The translations under genes and the position numbers were made by a program. Of a stretch of DNA of 64,000 bases, positions 46,024-57,553 are shown piece after piece. Origin of the DNA: Physcomitrium patens (lineage: Eukaryota; Streptophyta; Bryopsida; Funariales; Funariaceae); NCBI RefSeq assembly GCF_000002425.4, contig NC_037255.1, positions 4,567,477 through 4,631,476 of the forward strand. The letters run 5' to 3'. A model generated the notes under the pieces. That model did not search any database and was not told the DNA's origin. It saw nothing but the letters and a program-made list of their open reading frames with translations. How positions within the stretch are numbered: the stretch's first letter is position 1; every line of letters begins with the position of its first letter.

Positions 46024-46650
46024 TCAATCTATAATAGTTTGAATTTTCTTAGGATCCATCATAAGTCCATCATTTGAAATGATGTAACCTAAGAAATTGA
46101 CTTGAGTAGTGTGGAATACATACTTTTCTATCTTGGCATAGAGTCCTGCATCTCTTAATTTTTGTAACACACGACGAACATGAAGTTCATGTTCTTCTGG
46201 ATTCTTTGAATAGATCAAGATGCCATCTAGATAACAAACAACAAAATCGTCCAAAAATTCTTGAAAAATATCATTCATTAGTTGTTGAAAAGCTGTTGGT
46301 GCATTTGTAAGTCCAAAAGGTATGACGTTGTATTCAAAATGTCCATACCTAGTTCGAAACGCAGTCTTCCATTCATCTCTTTCTTTGATGCGTACTAGAT
46401 TGTATGCTCTCTGAAGATCTATTTTTGTGTAGATCTTAGCTTGATTCAGTTGATCAAGAAGTCCAGATATTAAAGGTAATGGATACTTATTCTTGATGGT
46501 AATCTTCTTGAGTCCTCGATAATCAACACACATTCGCAATGATCCATCTTTTTTCTTCACAAATAGAATTGGAGCTCCTGCCGGAGATTTAGAATGGCGT
46601 ATGAAATTCTTGGCTAGATTTTCTTCAATATACTCCTTAAGTTCAGTCAA
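46024..46650 (-). pseudogene. Element A: reverse transcriptase, active site mutated
   Basis: Contains nearly all RT landmarks: [81 protein letters not shown], then the active site at about 46225 reading [11 protein letters not shown]. The usual YLDD has become YLDG, which removes a metal-binding Asp. [11 protein letters not shown] closes the domain. Confidence 0.85.
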
Positions 46651-47019
46651 CTCATTTTGTGATAAACTGTAGATTGGTCTGAATGGCAGTTGTCCTCCTT
46701 CTTAAAGGTCAATTGAACAATCATAGGAACGATGTTTCGGGAGTGTATTGGCATTCTTTTTTTTGAATACATCTTGAAATTCTTGATATTGGCTTGGAAT
46801 GCCACTTGAAATCTTTCCACTAATAGAAACAGATGTGACATAAATAATATATGGTGATTCTTTCATAGCAGCATGCAAGAAAGCTTTTATACGTATAAAT
46901 ATAGGTTTAATTGAACTAGACTTATGACTCTATACTTGTTTAAGTACACTGTTAGTTATACTTTTAGAAAAAGTAATAGTTGGGGAAATCCAATCTATTT
47001 GAAGGTTATATTTTTTTAA
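46651..47019 (-). pseudogene. Element A: protease-RT linker
   Basis: Minus-strand frames carry RT N-terminal remnants (MSHLFLLVERFQVAFQ and an RPIY.LS-like stretch at 46660-46690) with stops. Part of the pol polyprotein. Confidence 0.4.
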
Positions 47020-47262
47020 CTATGATAAACCTAAAATGATTGGATTAGAGGGAGATCTAATGATATTAAATACTATAAAGCTATTATGAGTATTAATTAT
47101 TACTTCTATAAGAAGGATTTTGTGAGTAATATCTCTAGAAGACAATGGATGACTATCTATGGCTTCTACATGAACAGGTTTAGTTTTCTTTACTAAAGAT
47201 ATGCTATGTCTTTTAGTAAATTCTTCATCTAAGAAACACGTCGAGGCTCTTGAATCTAACAA
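47020..47262 (-). pseudogene. Element A: aspartic protease
   Basis: MLDSRASTCFLDEEFTKRHS is the retropepsin active-site region; the family motif is DSGAS, so Gly is replaced by Arg. Followed by VEAIDSHPLSS and IIRSPSNPIILGLS with the conserved ILG. Inactive as it stands. Confidence 0.75.
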
Positions 47263-47408
47263 GATAGGGGCTTTGTAATATTTAGGTCTTCAAATAACAT
47301 TTAATGTAAAACAAAGAGAGGGCTCTGAGGAGAGAATAAGACCTTTACTAGATGTTGTGCAAGGTTCCAACTGCACGATTCCTATTGTAGCTGGACAAAC
47401 TCGTTTTT

Positions 47409-48380
47409 TTACATATTGTCTTCTTTGACAACCATATTCCTCATTTTGTAGTTGCGTTGTTTCTTTCGACAATGTTGAGCAGTGTACTTTGGTTCTTCAC
47501 AATATAAACATAATCCTTCTTGACGACGATGAGTCTTTTCTTGCTCAGTAAGAGGTTTGAAACGTACTGCATCAATTTGCATATCATCTACTTTCGAATG
47601 TATGTGTTGAAGAGGTATCGATGTTGCCATTGAATTATAATAATGTTGAGGTCAGTTCTCAGATCGAAATTCAAAAAGGCGATTGTCGCATTTCACAGCA
47701 AAGTTTTTTTCTTGACTCAATGTTTGAGGATCAGATAAGTTGAGCATTAATTTTTTTACTTCATATTATAATTTGTAGAGAAATTGGCTAATAAATGCAG
47801 CATCATCCCACTTATTATTAGTTGTAAGTTGGCATAATTGTGAAGTGTACAACGTTACTGATCGATTGCCTTGCCATAAAATATGGATCTTATTGGTTGG
47901 AACACGAATTGTATCATGTTCTCCATACATGGATCAAAACTCCACCAAAAAAGCCTCTAGATTATCTAATATTGAATCTTGTCATTCAAGAAAAGATGAA
48001 AATTAGGATAGTGCTGAACCTGAAAGAAGTGTACCAATGAATCTAACTTGTGATCTTGGAGTTGGATAGCTTTGGAGTTGAAGTTCAATCACAAGTTACT
48101 CTTGATTGATAAATCCTCGAAACTTCGATCTGGTGCCATCAAACTTCTTAGGTAGGGTAATTCTTGGTTCTCTAACACTGAAAGGGTGTTCCACCATAGG
48201 AGAAAGGACATGATTTGGTGTAGATGTTGAAGCAACTCCAACCATTTCTATATCTTCACTTCCTGCCAATCTTGTTGCTCCTTGTGGTGGTAAATTGAGT
48301 TGATGCATCGCATGCATTAACTCTCTCAATTGCTCTTGCATTTGTGCCATTGCATTCTTCATTTCAACAAGTTCTACCAT
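47409..48380 (-). pseudogene. Element A: gag (broken)
   Basis: N-terminus at 48380 has a coiled coil (MVELVEMKNAMAQMQEQLRE), then LPPQGATRLAG and EPRITLPKKFDGTRSKFRGF, the entry to the capsid region. The middle (48095-47640) is shifted and broken. The C-terminus (47630-47409) includes the zinc knuckle CLYCEEPKYTAQHC; the usual GH has become KY, so the zinc-binding His is lost. Confidence 0.7.
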
Positions 48381-48592
48381 GATAACACTTAAAAAAGAGA
48401 AGATGTCTAATATCGCTCAAGACAAATAGAAGAGAGGACTTGAGAACAAAGAAAATACTAAAAACAATATCAGTTTACAAGAGGGTAATCCGCAACTTCT
48501 AATATGCTTAGATCTTATCAAGAAAAAGGGGTAACCCACTCTTAATCAAGATTAGACAAAGCTTTGATATTGTAGGTGTACTCTTGTCAATC
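48381..48592 (-). other. Element A leader with iMet-like primer-binding site
   Basis: Leader between the 5' LTR and gag. About 24 nt inside the LTR the minus strand has ATATCAAAGCTTTG, related to TATCAGAGC of initiator-Met primer-binding sites. The same block follows the related LTR at 52670. Confidence 0.45.
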
Positions 48593-49153
48593 TGTCAAGG
48601 ACAAGAACTCGATAAAAAAGAAATTCAGTCAAGTGAGCCTTCACTCAAAGAAAGGTTACAAAATATAAATAAACAAGTATGTATATTGAAAGAGAAATTG
48701 GAATGGCTATTGTCAAAAGACAAGAAAATTAGAGACCCTTGAAACTAGACTAGAAGCAAGAAAAGAGTTGACAAGAGTGAAGAAGGCTTCACTCTTGTCT
48801 CTATATATACTATCTAACTAGGGGCTATGTGGTGACATTCTATAGGACCTCCAATATGTGTTGACTTTGTAGGACACATGCCTTGACTTATAAGGGAAGT
48901 TTTTCTACGTGTGGACCACATAGTTAGCTTGATCTTCAAGCTAACAACATGTGTGGCACATGGCCAACTTGTTGACCACGTTTCTAATCCAAAAAGTCAA
49001 TTAAAGATACCTATGAAGTCAAAGCAATGTCTATGAAGCTTCTAGAAAGCTTCCATATTAAATACTATAGAATTAACTTACTTTTACCTACTTTTACTTA
49101 CTTCTACCTATTTGTATATGTAATTACTAATTTACATGAGTATGTCCGTGACA
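48593..49153 (-). repeat. 5' LTR of element A
   Basis: 561 bp, partner of 34076-34636, with termini TGTCAAGGAC and GTCCGTGACA on the plus strand. Confidence 0.9.
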
Positions 49154-50330
49154 TCCATAGGACAGGTTAGTTGATCTTTTTTATAGTTGTAGGAGGTCAT
49201 GCCATTTTTCTCTAAAAGATATCAACTATTTTTAATATTAATCTTTAGCACCTTTATTAAGAAGCTCTATTTTATTGCTCTACTTTTTTTTATTGAATTG
49301 ATGTGTTTTGATATTATAAACTTACTTTAATTTATTTCAGCTAAAATTTTGATATTTCAAACTATTTTTTATTTGATGGCTTAACTCTTGACTGTAGAAA
49401 TATAATCTCTTCTATGCTAATATTTATTGTCCCTATTATATTTATAGTCCTTACTTGACATCAATTTCCATCAATATTGATTATTATGCCATAATATTAG
49501 ATGGTGGGATAGAACTCCACGCTATAAATTGTGCTCTATGATTTTTGAAATTTATAGTATTGACCTTCTTTGCAATTTTAACTGCCTCTTTAAATGTGTG
49601 TGGATTTCTTAATTCTATCTTATTAGACTACATGTTTTAATCCTCGTACAAATCAATCCATCCTCTCTGCTCCTAAAATATTCTTGATTTAAAAATATAG
49701 AAACTTGAATAAAGAGACATAATCTTACATTGATCTAGGTTGTGTAAGATTAGCCAATTAATTGCATTCTAATTTTTCCATATTGATGGATCAAAATTGA
49801 TTCCTAAGCTTGGTTTCAAACTCCTCCTTGTTACAAAATCTACCTTGACCTTCATAGATTTTAACTTGATATTGCCACCAAATGGCTGCCACATCTTTTA
49901 AATAGTTGGCTGCATACATAATTCTTTTGGTGGTATTTGTTCCAAATAATTCAAAATATTGTTGCATGCTGAAGAGCCATTGGCATATATTTCTTGCCTT
50001 AAAGTCCTAGAGTACATATTGAGTTTGCTCAATTTTAGTCTAATAGATGTCAACTCTTTTGTCATAAAGGCTTCCATTTGACTTTGCAAAGTAGCTATCT
50101 AATTTAGGAGGTGTTGTATCTAAGTCTTTATTTGAGATTGCTTTGCTATATTTGCCATGCTATAATTTCTTTATTAGATTTTATTACTATAATGTCTTCT
50201 CTTCATTCAACTAACTTCTTAAATATAGCTCATAGTAGCATCAAAATAGTATTTGGTGTGACTACAATAACTAACCTCCAACTAGATGGCAGCTATTAAT
50301 ACATTATCAAAGAATAGAATAATACTTACT
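49154..50330 (-). pseudogene. Element C: gag and leader
   Basis: Minus-strand continuation of C on the other side of element A. Near the LTR it matches the leader and gag start of element B (27370-27680). Further left, decayed capsid-like sequence can be followed (for example an AATWWQYQVK-like stretch near 49880 and LVCTRIKTCSLIR around 49640), with many stops. It ends at the A insertion point. Confidence 0.6.
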
Positions 50331-50340
50331 CTGATATCAA
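50328..50340 (-). other. Primer-binding site of element C
   Basis: Minus strand TTGATATCAGAGT, directly next to the LTR end; 10 to 11 of 12 positions agree with the initiator-Met primer-binding site. Confidence 0.65.
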
Positions 50341-50774
50341 TGAAATGAGATTAATATTTTTTTAAGATTTAAAATTCTTTTAATCTATTAAAATATAAAT
50401 TCTATTACAACTTTAAAAAGAGAAAATTAAAACAAAACTAAATAAATTAGAATATGAAAAGTAAAACCAAACAAAAGAGAATAAAAAAAAAAAAAACATA
50501 CCAAAAAAATAAAAATTAAACTTAATTGAGAATTTTTTTTGGAATGTCTTACATAGTAGACTCCATTAAGATAACCATTCCTTTGAGAAGGTTTTAGAAA
50601 TAGGCCCTACCTAAATAATTATTCTAAATCTTTTAAAAATATTCTATGGTAGGTCTTACATGGACCACCAATAAAGCTCTAATTCTAGAAAATTCTAGAA
50701 ACTTCCCAAAAGTGGCTTCAATTATCCATTTTTATGAGTCAACAATACAAATATCTTATCTATACCCAATTACA
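50341..50774 (-). repeat. 5' LTR of element C
   Basis: On the minus strand it starts TGTAATTGGG at 50774 and ends ATTTCA at 50341. It is homologous to the B LTRs at 25213 and 29238 but shorter (434 against about 597 bp), so internally deleted. Confidence 0.7.
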
Positions 50775-52122
50775 ATAAGCCAACTAATATTTTGATCAAT
50801 AAAGGTTTCAAAGTTAATATTATAGATAACTATATTTGCCAATATTTCTAATTCTTGAAATTATAAATAGTGCCATTTATACTATACATGACTAATAGCA
50901 TACCAATAATTTTGTTGGATATTTTCAATAATTTACAAATTTCTATACATGGTTTATTAATTCTAGCTATTTTTATAATTATTAAGATACTCAATTGATA
51001 ATCTTTTTTCTATCATTATGAAAAAACCTTGGTTATAAAGGAATATTTTAATATTCTATTATATTAATTTAAAAGAAGTTTTAAGAACTAAAATATTAAA
51101 TAAAGTGTATGCATGCATTACACAACAAGATATATTAGTTTTAAAATAGTCATACCTTGTCATCAAATGTATTTAATTAATAAATCTAAGAATTTCAAAA
51201 GAACCAAAAAAATATCAAAATCAATGAAAATACATTTTAAGAATTAAAATAGTGGTACTTGTCTTATTCAAAGAATTTTAAGAATAACTTTAGCTGATTA
51301 TATAAAATTTTAAAGAAATATTGGCAATGATTGTCAAACATATATTTAATCCTCTATCAAATATCATACAAGTTCAACAACAATGCTATTATATAAATCC
51401 TAATTAAGCCACCACTACACAAATTAAATTAGATAATTTCTTAAAAATAAAATTTATATCTTTTATTGTTGCAGCACTATGGCTTTCATCAATAATAATT
51501 ATTTATGTAAAATAAAAAACTATAAATTTGTATTAAATTTAAGATATTTAATGCTATAACATAAAAAGATCATTATCTACTTCTTCATGTAGAAGAAATT
51601 ATAGATGAAGTTGCAAGATACAAAATATATCTATATATCTATATATATATATATATATATATTTTAGATTACTTCTTGACATATTATTAAGTGATAATGG
51701 CTAAGGGTGATAAAAGTTAGATGACCTTTTTAATAGAGTAGAGGTCTTTTTAGTTCAAAAGAATAATACTTAGAGCCAAATATGCTTCAATGATCTTCCA
51801 AAAAGTTATGAAATTAATATTCCAACTATTCTTGAAAAAATTCTTTTAGAACTTTTTCAATGGCACCATAATATATGGCAATACAACAAACTACATTGAT
51901 TATTTATGAAGCATTTTTTAAGCATGTCACACCTATAGTATTAGCATTAATGTAAAAAAAATATATATTTTTAAATTTTTTATAAAAAAATATTAGATTA
52001 TATTATTAATAAACATGATAAGTTATCCAATCCTTTCAAAATCAAAAACATCTTAAATATGCAACTATTATGAAATGAAAAAAGAATGTAATATTTTTTT
52101 GACATAGCCTAATTTAATTGCA
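50775..52122. other. AT-rich intergenic DNA
   Basis: No gene seen. Contains a TA tract at 51625-51661. Composition is that of decayed repeat DNA. Confidence 0.5.
51625..51661. repeat. (TA)n microsatellite
   Basis: TA tract with TCTA interruptions, about 37 bp. Confidence 0.9.
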
Positions 52123-52670
52123 TGTCACAGACATATATTTATTGTAATTCTTATTTAAGTAATTTAAATAAATAGAAGTAAATAAAAATAGATTAATTTC
52201 ATAATATCTTTTAAAAAAGCTTCTTAAAAGATTTTTAATTGCTATTTTGACTTTATATATATTTTTATTTGATTGATAGGTTAGAAATTTAGTCAATAAA
52301 TTAACCATGCATTACATATATTGGTAACTTGCGATACAAGCTAATTAAGTGGTACCCATATAGAAAACTTGCTTTTTCAAGTTAAGATACGTGTTGCTCA
52401 AAGTCAACACATTTTAGAGGTCCTATAGAATGTTGCTATGTAGCTCTTAGGAAAATAGTATATATAAAGGCAAGAGTAAAGCCTTCTTCACTCTTATCAA
52501 TTTCTTTCTTGCTTTTATGTTAGTTTGAAGAGTCTATTATTTTCTTGTCTTTTGGCAATAGCCATTCCAATTTCCATTCAATATACAAATTTCCTTATAT
52601 CTATTTTGTCATATTTTTTTGAAAATGTTTCACTTGTTTATTTGCTTTCATCGAGTTCTTATCTTTAATA
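52123..52670 (+). repeat. 5' LTR of a second family A element (A2)
   Basis: Starts TGTCACAGAC and ends near 'cgagttcttatctttaata' (family end GAGTTCTTGTCCTTGACA). Contains all A-LTR landmarks including the TATA-like 'agtatatataaagg'. 548 bp. Followed by the same leader block as element A. Confidence 0.8.
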
Positions 52671-53406
52671 GATTATCAAGAATATACTTACAATATCAAA
52701 GCTTTGTATTTTTTTTATTTAGAATAGATTAATTTTATTTTGATAAGACATAAGTGTATTAGAAGTTGTGGACTATCTTCTTTTAAAGTAATATTATTTT
52801 TTTATGTTTTCAAATTCTTTCTTTTACTTATTTTAAGTGATATTAGATATTTCTTTTCTTTCAAGTATTATTATGGCAAAGCTTGTCAAAATGAAAAGTG
52901 TAATAGTACAAATATAAAAAAAATTAAGGAAGTTAATGCTTGCATTGTACCAACTCAATTTATTACCATAAGAAAGAACAAGAATGATAGAAAGTAGAGA
53001 TATAGAGATGATTGGAATTGCTTCAATATTTATATCAAATTATACCTCTTTTCTTATAATAGAATACTATTAAAGTGCTAAAGAATCAAGAATAACCTTA
53101 CCTAAGAAGTTTGATGGTACAAGTTTAGAATTTCAACAACTCATTAATCAAGTACAAGTGGCAATTGAACTTCAATTCAAAGCTATCCAACTCCAAGATA
53201 AAAAGTCAAATTTATTAAAATATTATTTTTGATATCTATGTTATCATGATTTTTATCTTTTCTTAAATAATAAGATCTAATATTGGATAATTTAAAAGAT
53301 TTCTTGGAAAAATTTTGATCTATGTATGGAAAACATGATGCAGTTTGTATTACGACAAATAATATTTATATTATGTGACAAAAAAATAATTTTATAACAT
53401 TGTATG
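52671..53406 (+). pseudogene. A2 leader and gag fragment
   Basis: Leader block 'acaatatcaaagctttgta' as in element A, then decayed gag. The best-preserved part is 53090-53210 ('ccttacctaagaagtttgatggtac', matching LPKKFDGT of A gag, and 'atccaactccaagat'). No protease or pol follows; repeat G starts at 53407. A truncated element. Confidence 0.6.
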
Positions 53407-54570
53407 TGTGAATCATCCAATTGACTCACTTGTTGTTTTAGGATAAAAATACACATTTTGAATGCTTTAAATCACAATATATTGTAATTAGTATAAAAAT
53501 CCTTAGAAAAATAGAAAATTAGAATGTTAGTGGTGGAAATGAAATCTTAGTAAGTCTTAGAGGCAATTATCTTCATTGATTTAGTATTATTATTTATTGT
53601 TGAATATTAAAGATTATTTATTCAGACCAATATTCATATTGGTCTTCTATCTATATGTACTACTTATAAAAACTATAAATGTTAGTAATTAGAAGAAGCA
53701 TGAGAAAGAACCTCATGCCATTTTAGTTATTGATATAAAAAATAGGATTTATAGAGGATTTAAATTAATTTTTATTATTATCAAAAATAATTAAGATTGG
53801 AAAATGTAGCCTTAAATGGATATTAGTATTATAAAAATATTATATAATTTTTTTATAATTTATTTAGAATTTATTTAGAATTATTTAGGAATTTTTAGAG
53901 TAATTTTTAAGATCTTGGTAAAAATAAATTTGACCACTTTGAGACCCTTTATGAAGAAATGGAACAAGATTTGAAGGCCATACAAGGTTCCTAGGCTAAT
54001 TGGATGTTTTTGAATACCATGGTGAGGTCAAAAATGCAAAAATATTGGTTCTTCTAGTAGAAAATAGGAAGACCAACAGCTAGTGTAGTCCTTATAAGAA
54101 GGGGAGTGTACAAGTCCCATATGGGTTGTAGCACCTTAAAGGTAGTTAGGAAGATAAGACTAAGGCCTCGTGGCTTCTTATAGATACCTATATATACTAC
54201 ATGTGAACCTTGGTGAGGCTCGAACCCTTGATCTATAAGTAAGTTGTCTTTGAGATAAAATATTTTGACTTCACTTTTTAATTATTTACTTTCTATCTTT
54301 AAAACTTCATAATTTACTCATAGTAATTTGAATTTATATATTTTTAATGTCATTGGAAAGATAATAAAATTAAATATCTAAAAATATACTTTTTATTTTT
54401 TACTTTAGCTTTTTATTGGATGAAAACATAGTAAACAGACTATAACTTAGTTTTAGGTATTGTAATTACTTGATTTTATTTCACTCACTTGTATTGTGGT
54501 TGTTCTTCTTTGGTTTTTGACCAATTGCATACTTCACTTCTTACCACCAATTACAAGCAATTCTTAAATC
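53407..54570 (+). repeat. Dispersed repeat family G
   Basis: Near full-length partner of 27678-28855, in direct orientation 26 kb away. Starts TGTGAATCATCC. Carries the same 'catatgggttgtagcacc' and 'taaggcctcgtggc' core and the 'ggtgaggctcgaaccctt' block. Confidence 0.75.
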
Positions 54571-54639
54571 CTAAACCCTTAATGAAACCTCATTTCCCAT
54601 ATCAGCTTTGCTTCTAGTTTCTAGCATTATAAACTATGC

Positions 54640-55800
54640 AAATACCTGTCCTATTTCTTCTTCCTCATCTAAATTATCCTTGTATCTAATGTTTTTATTA
54701 TAATAGCTTTAATTATCATCTATCTCTTTCTCTTTATCACATTGATAATCAACTCATAGAAATCTTTTTTAGCTATACCAAGAACCTCTCTTAAAGTGAA
54801 TTTAATTTTGGCATCCAAAATCTTTTCTTTGATATTTTTTTTTTATTTGTAGATATCTCAATGTCAAATTGAAGCTTATAAAGAAGATTCTTACCTTTAG
54901 TTTACTTGTATCAGCTTTTTTCTTCTCTTTTTCCTTCTCCCACTACTTTTTTGGTAATGATGCACCACCATGATAAATAGAAGAAGGCATCTTCTCTGAT
55001 TTTTATTCTTTAAAAGCTTCTTTATTCTTTAAAGACCTCTTCTTGTTTTTAGGCTCAATAACTTCCTTAGAAATAGCTCTACCTCATTTTTCCTCAACTA
55101 TTGCATCATGCAAATCATCATCATGTTTGTTTCCATATAAAAATACTTTAATATTAATAACATCAATTAAATCATTCCATTCAATTATTTTTCTAATAGC
55201 TTCAGCTTCCTTGATCATAGCTTTTGTAGTTGGCAAGGATTAGCTTTAACAACTTTTTGTTCATCCATAATAGAGTAAGATTCTGCTCTTTGCCTTATAT
55301 GATATTATTCTTTTGTATTTGCTCCTCTACCAATTTATTTATGTCACTATTTCCAAAATTAGTCTTTAAAGGCTCATCTAATCTTATGAGTCTTATTCTA
55401 TCTTCCTTAAAATATACAATACTATCATTGATTGTAGCCTTATAACTATCACACTCACTACATTTGTGGTTTGAATTGTCACACTATATATATCTCTCTA
55501 AAAATTCCTTTGAGCCTTCAATTATCTTTGATGAGCTTGCTATTTGAGATTTCTTCAACTTACTCATTTCTACATTCAAATCTTATATGCCTTTGATCAA
55601 TTCTTAAAGACTCTCATCATTGATAGTCTTGCTCACTTTTTGAAGTGGCACTAGATTTTGGGATTTAAGCACCGGCTCTAGCCTTGATATTAAACCATGA
55701 CTTTTAATCTTTTGTTGCTTATTCAAAAGCTCCATTGTCTCCTTTAGTAATGTAATTATCGTTTTACTTATTCTACAATTCCTTTCAAAATAAACGTATA
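54640..55800 (-). pseudogene. Relic of a D-like gypsy gag
   Basis: Minus-strand translation aligns with D gag residues of about 275-600: ELIKGI.DLNVEMSKLKKS, NHKCSECDSYKATINDSI at the zinc knuckle, FKEDRIRLI then EPLKTNFGNSDINKLVEEQI, and KILDAKIKFTLREVLGIAKK followed by FYELIINVIKRKR. Stops and gaps throughout. It shows that the D lineage has an older history in this genome. Confidence 0.65.
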
Positions 55801-55846
55801 TAGGGAAATTCGAACTTAGGGAAAGACTAAGTGTATGAGTTTTACT

Positions 55847-56510
55847 TGTTAGGATCACACACTTAACTATATTCCAAACCACTAAAACATCAAGAAACAC
55901 TACAATGCTTTCTCCTAGTAACAATATTCTTTCATCAGCTGATAACAACAATGTGCAACCTTGCAGTTTCAAAAGACTGCTCAAAACACAATAATTTCAT
56001 CTAACACTAGAAATAACATACTTCACTCCATCCAATCTGAATTCATATAATTTCTATAATCACAAATTTTCTTTGTCGAAACACATACAGCTCTCAATAA
56101 ACAACAATCATAATCTTCCAATAACTCCTCATATAATTCAATCACTCAATGCTCCAATTACATAATCAATAATTAATAAATCAATCTTTGATTTATTCCA
56201 CAGATTCACTTCTCAGTATTCAGAAACTATCCATTACTTTTCAACAACAAAGAAGCAAAGAAACAAAGAGGTAGTACCAAGCTTATCCTGGCTCATGACT
56301 ATCACAGTCTGGCCCTTAGACTAACTTCTACAACTTAAATACTTACTCTTTATTCCCAGATTCTAACCATAATCTTATAATTAATTATTTTTAATAACTA
56401 AATTAACCATCCGTCTTCTTGAACTGAGTATTCTATGGACTATTAGTCTATTTTATCAATATCTTATGAAAAAAACTAATATCTATTCTATATAGCCCCA
56501 CTCCTATTTA
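55847..56510 (-). repeat. Possible 3' LTR of element F
   Basis: Lies just downstream (minus strand) of the extra ORF of F, after a purine tract (TAGGAGTGGGGC). Its minus-strand end GATCCTAACA at 55847 looks like an LTR terminus, inside D-like gag relic sequence. No second copy is in the window, so the call cannot be checked here. Confidence 0.3.
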
Positions 56511-56567
56511 TGCAGCATCTTTGCAAATACACAATTATCACCTATCTAAAAACTACTTAATAAAATT

Positions 56568-57346
56568 CTACAAAGCTACTATTTCCTTTAGCCTATCTAA
56601 TTGATTATTTGCTATATTATCTAATGTAGGTTCTACCAATTTTGGTTCAAAATTAAAATCTTCTTCCTCTTCCAATCCGTCCATCAACTCGTTCCTCAAT
56701 TGATTTTAGAGATCTTCATTATACCCTTCCAATTCACAGATTTGAGCCTCCAGTTTCAAATTTTGGGCATCACGGAGTTTCAACTAATGCTGCTATTGAC
56801 TCATCTATTCTTGAACATCTTCAATTGATGCTTGTGATCGACTCCTCACGATTAATGTTTTTGTCAATTTTGCCACCTCAGCTTGTAAAAATTTGATTTT
56901 GAACCTCAACTTCTCCGTTTCGCATTTGGATTGGTCACTCAATGCTACTTTCTCTTTCATCAATAACTCTACCTTATCTCTTTTCGCTTGCAATTGGCAT
57001 TTGAGTTTCTCCTGTTCCAAATCTCATGTCTTGTAATTCTGGATTAATTCATCCCATTGTCCTTCTATAATCTGTAAGATGTGTTCTTTGTCTTTCATCA
57101 AAGATTCATATTAGTAAATTAATTTCTACTCCAATATGAGCTTGGATTCTCTAATTTCTTTTATAGTCCGTTCTTGCTCTTCAATTCTTCGATTTTGCTC
57201 TGATATCACCTTCTTATGTTTTCTAAATCCCATTTGCTACTGCCTTCTACATCCAATGCTCGCACCATACAATGTATTTGTGAAATGTGCTTCAATGAAG
57301 CATTCTTAAGAAATATTGCTTTGAACAATCGACCACGTGGAAACGC
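56568..57346 (-). pseudogene. Element F extra ORF, C-terminal coiled-coil part
   Basis: Minus strand, continuing the ORF at 58638-59562 across the E solo LTR. After RGRLFKAIFLKNASLKHISQ and a frameshift comes a long heptad-rich coiled coil (HKKVISEQNRRIEEQERTIK, LEQEKLKCQLQAKRDKVELL, ETEKLRFKIKFLQAEVAKLT), then an acidic end (MDGLEEEEDFNFEPKLVEPT). In-frame stops mostly stand where Gln or Arg is expected. Coiled coil plus position after integrase suggest an accessory retroelement protein. Confidence 0.55.
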
Positions 57347-57505
57347 TGTCGTACTATAAATGCTTACAGTATATAAAAATTAGTTAAAACATATTATATA
57401 TTGATAAATCTAGATATGTGTTAGAGTGGCTAGTAGATTAAATTAAAAAGAGTTGGTATAAGAAGCTTTACTTTGTTTCTTTACTTCTTTGATTCTGACA
57501 TTAAA

Positions 57506-57553
<48 letters not shown>

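Larger units (their letters stand above)
34076..49153 (-). mobile_element. Ty3/gypsy chromovirus, element A (interrupted by D)
   Basis: Complete element in outline: two 561-bp LTRs, gag, protease, RT-RNase H, integrase and chromodomain in the Ty3/gypsy order on the minus strand. Flanks TCGAT (34071-34075) and TCCAT (49154-49158) are an imperfect 5-bp target duplication. It lies inside element C between gag and RT, near the protease position. Without D (35047-43735) it would be about 6.4 kb. Inactive: stops and frameshifts in every domain, YLDD changed to YLDG, DSG changed to DSR. The integrase tail (KLDYRRLGPF, FHVSLLEPY) and chromodomain resemble the Tcn1-like chromoviruses known from fungi and reported in mosses; this placement is inference. 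Confidence 0.85.
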
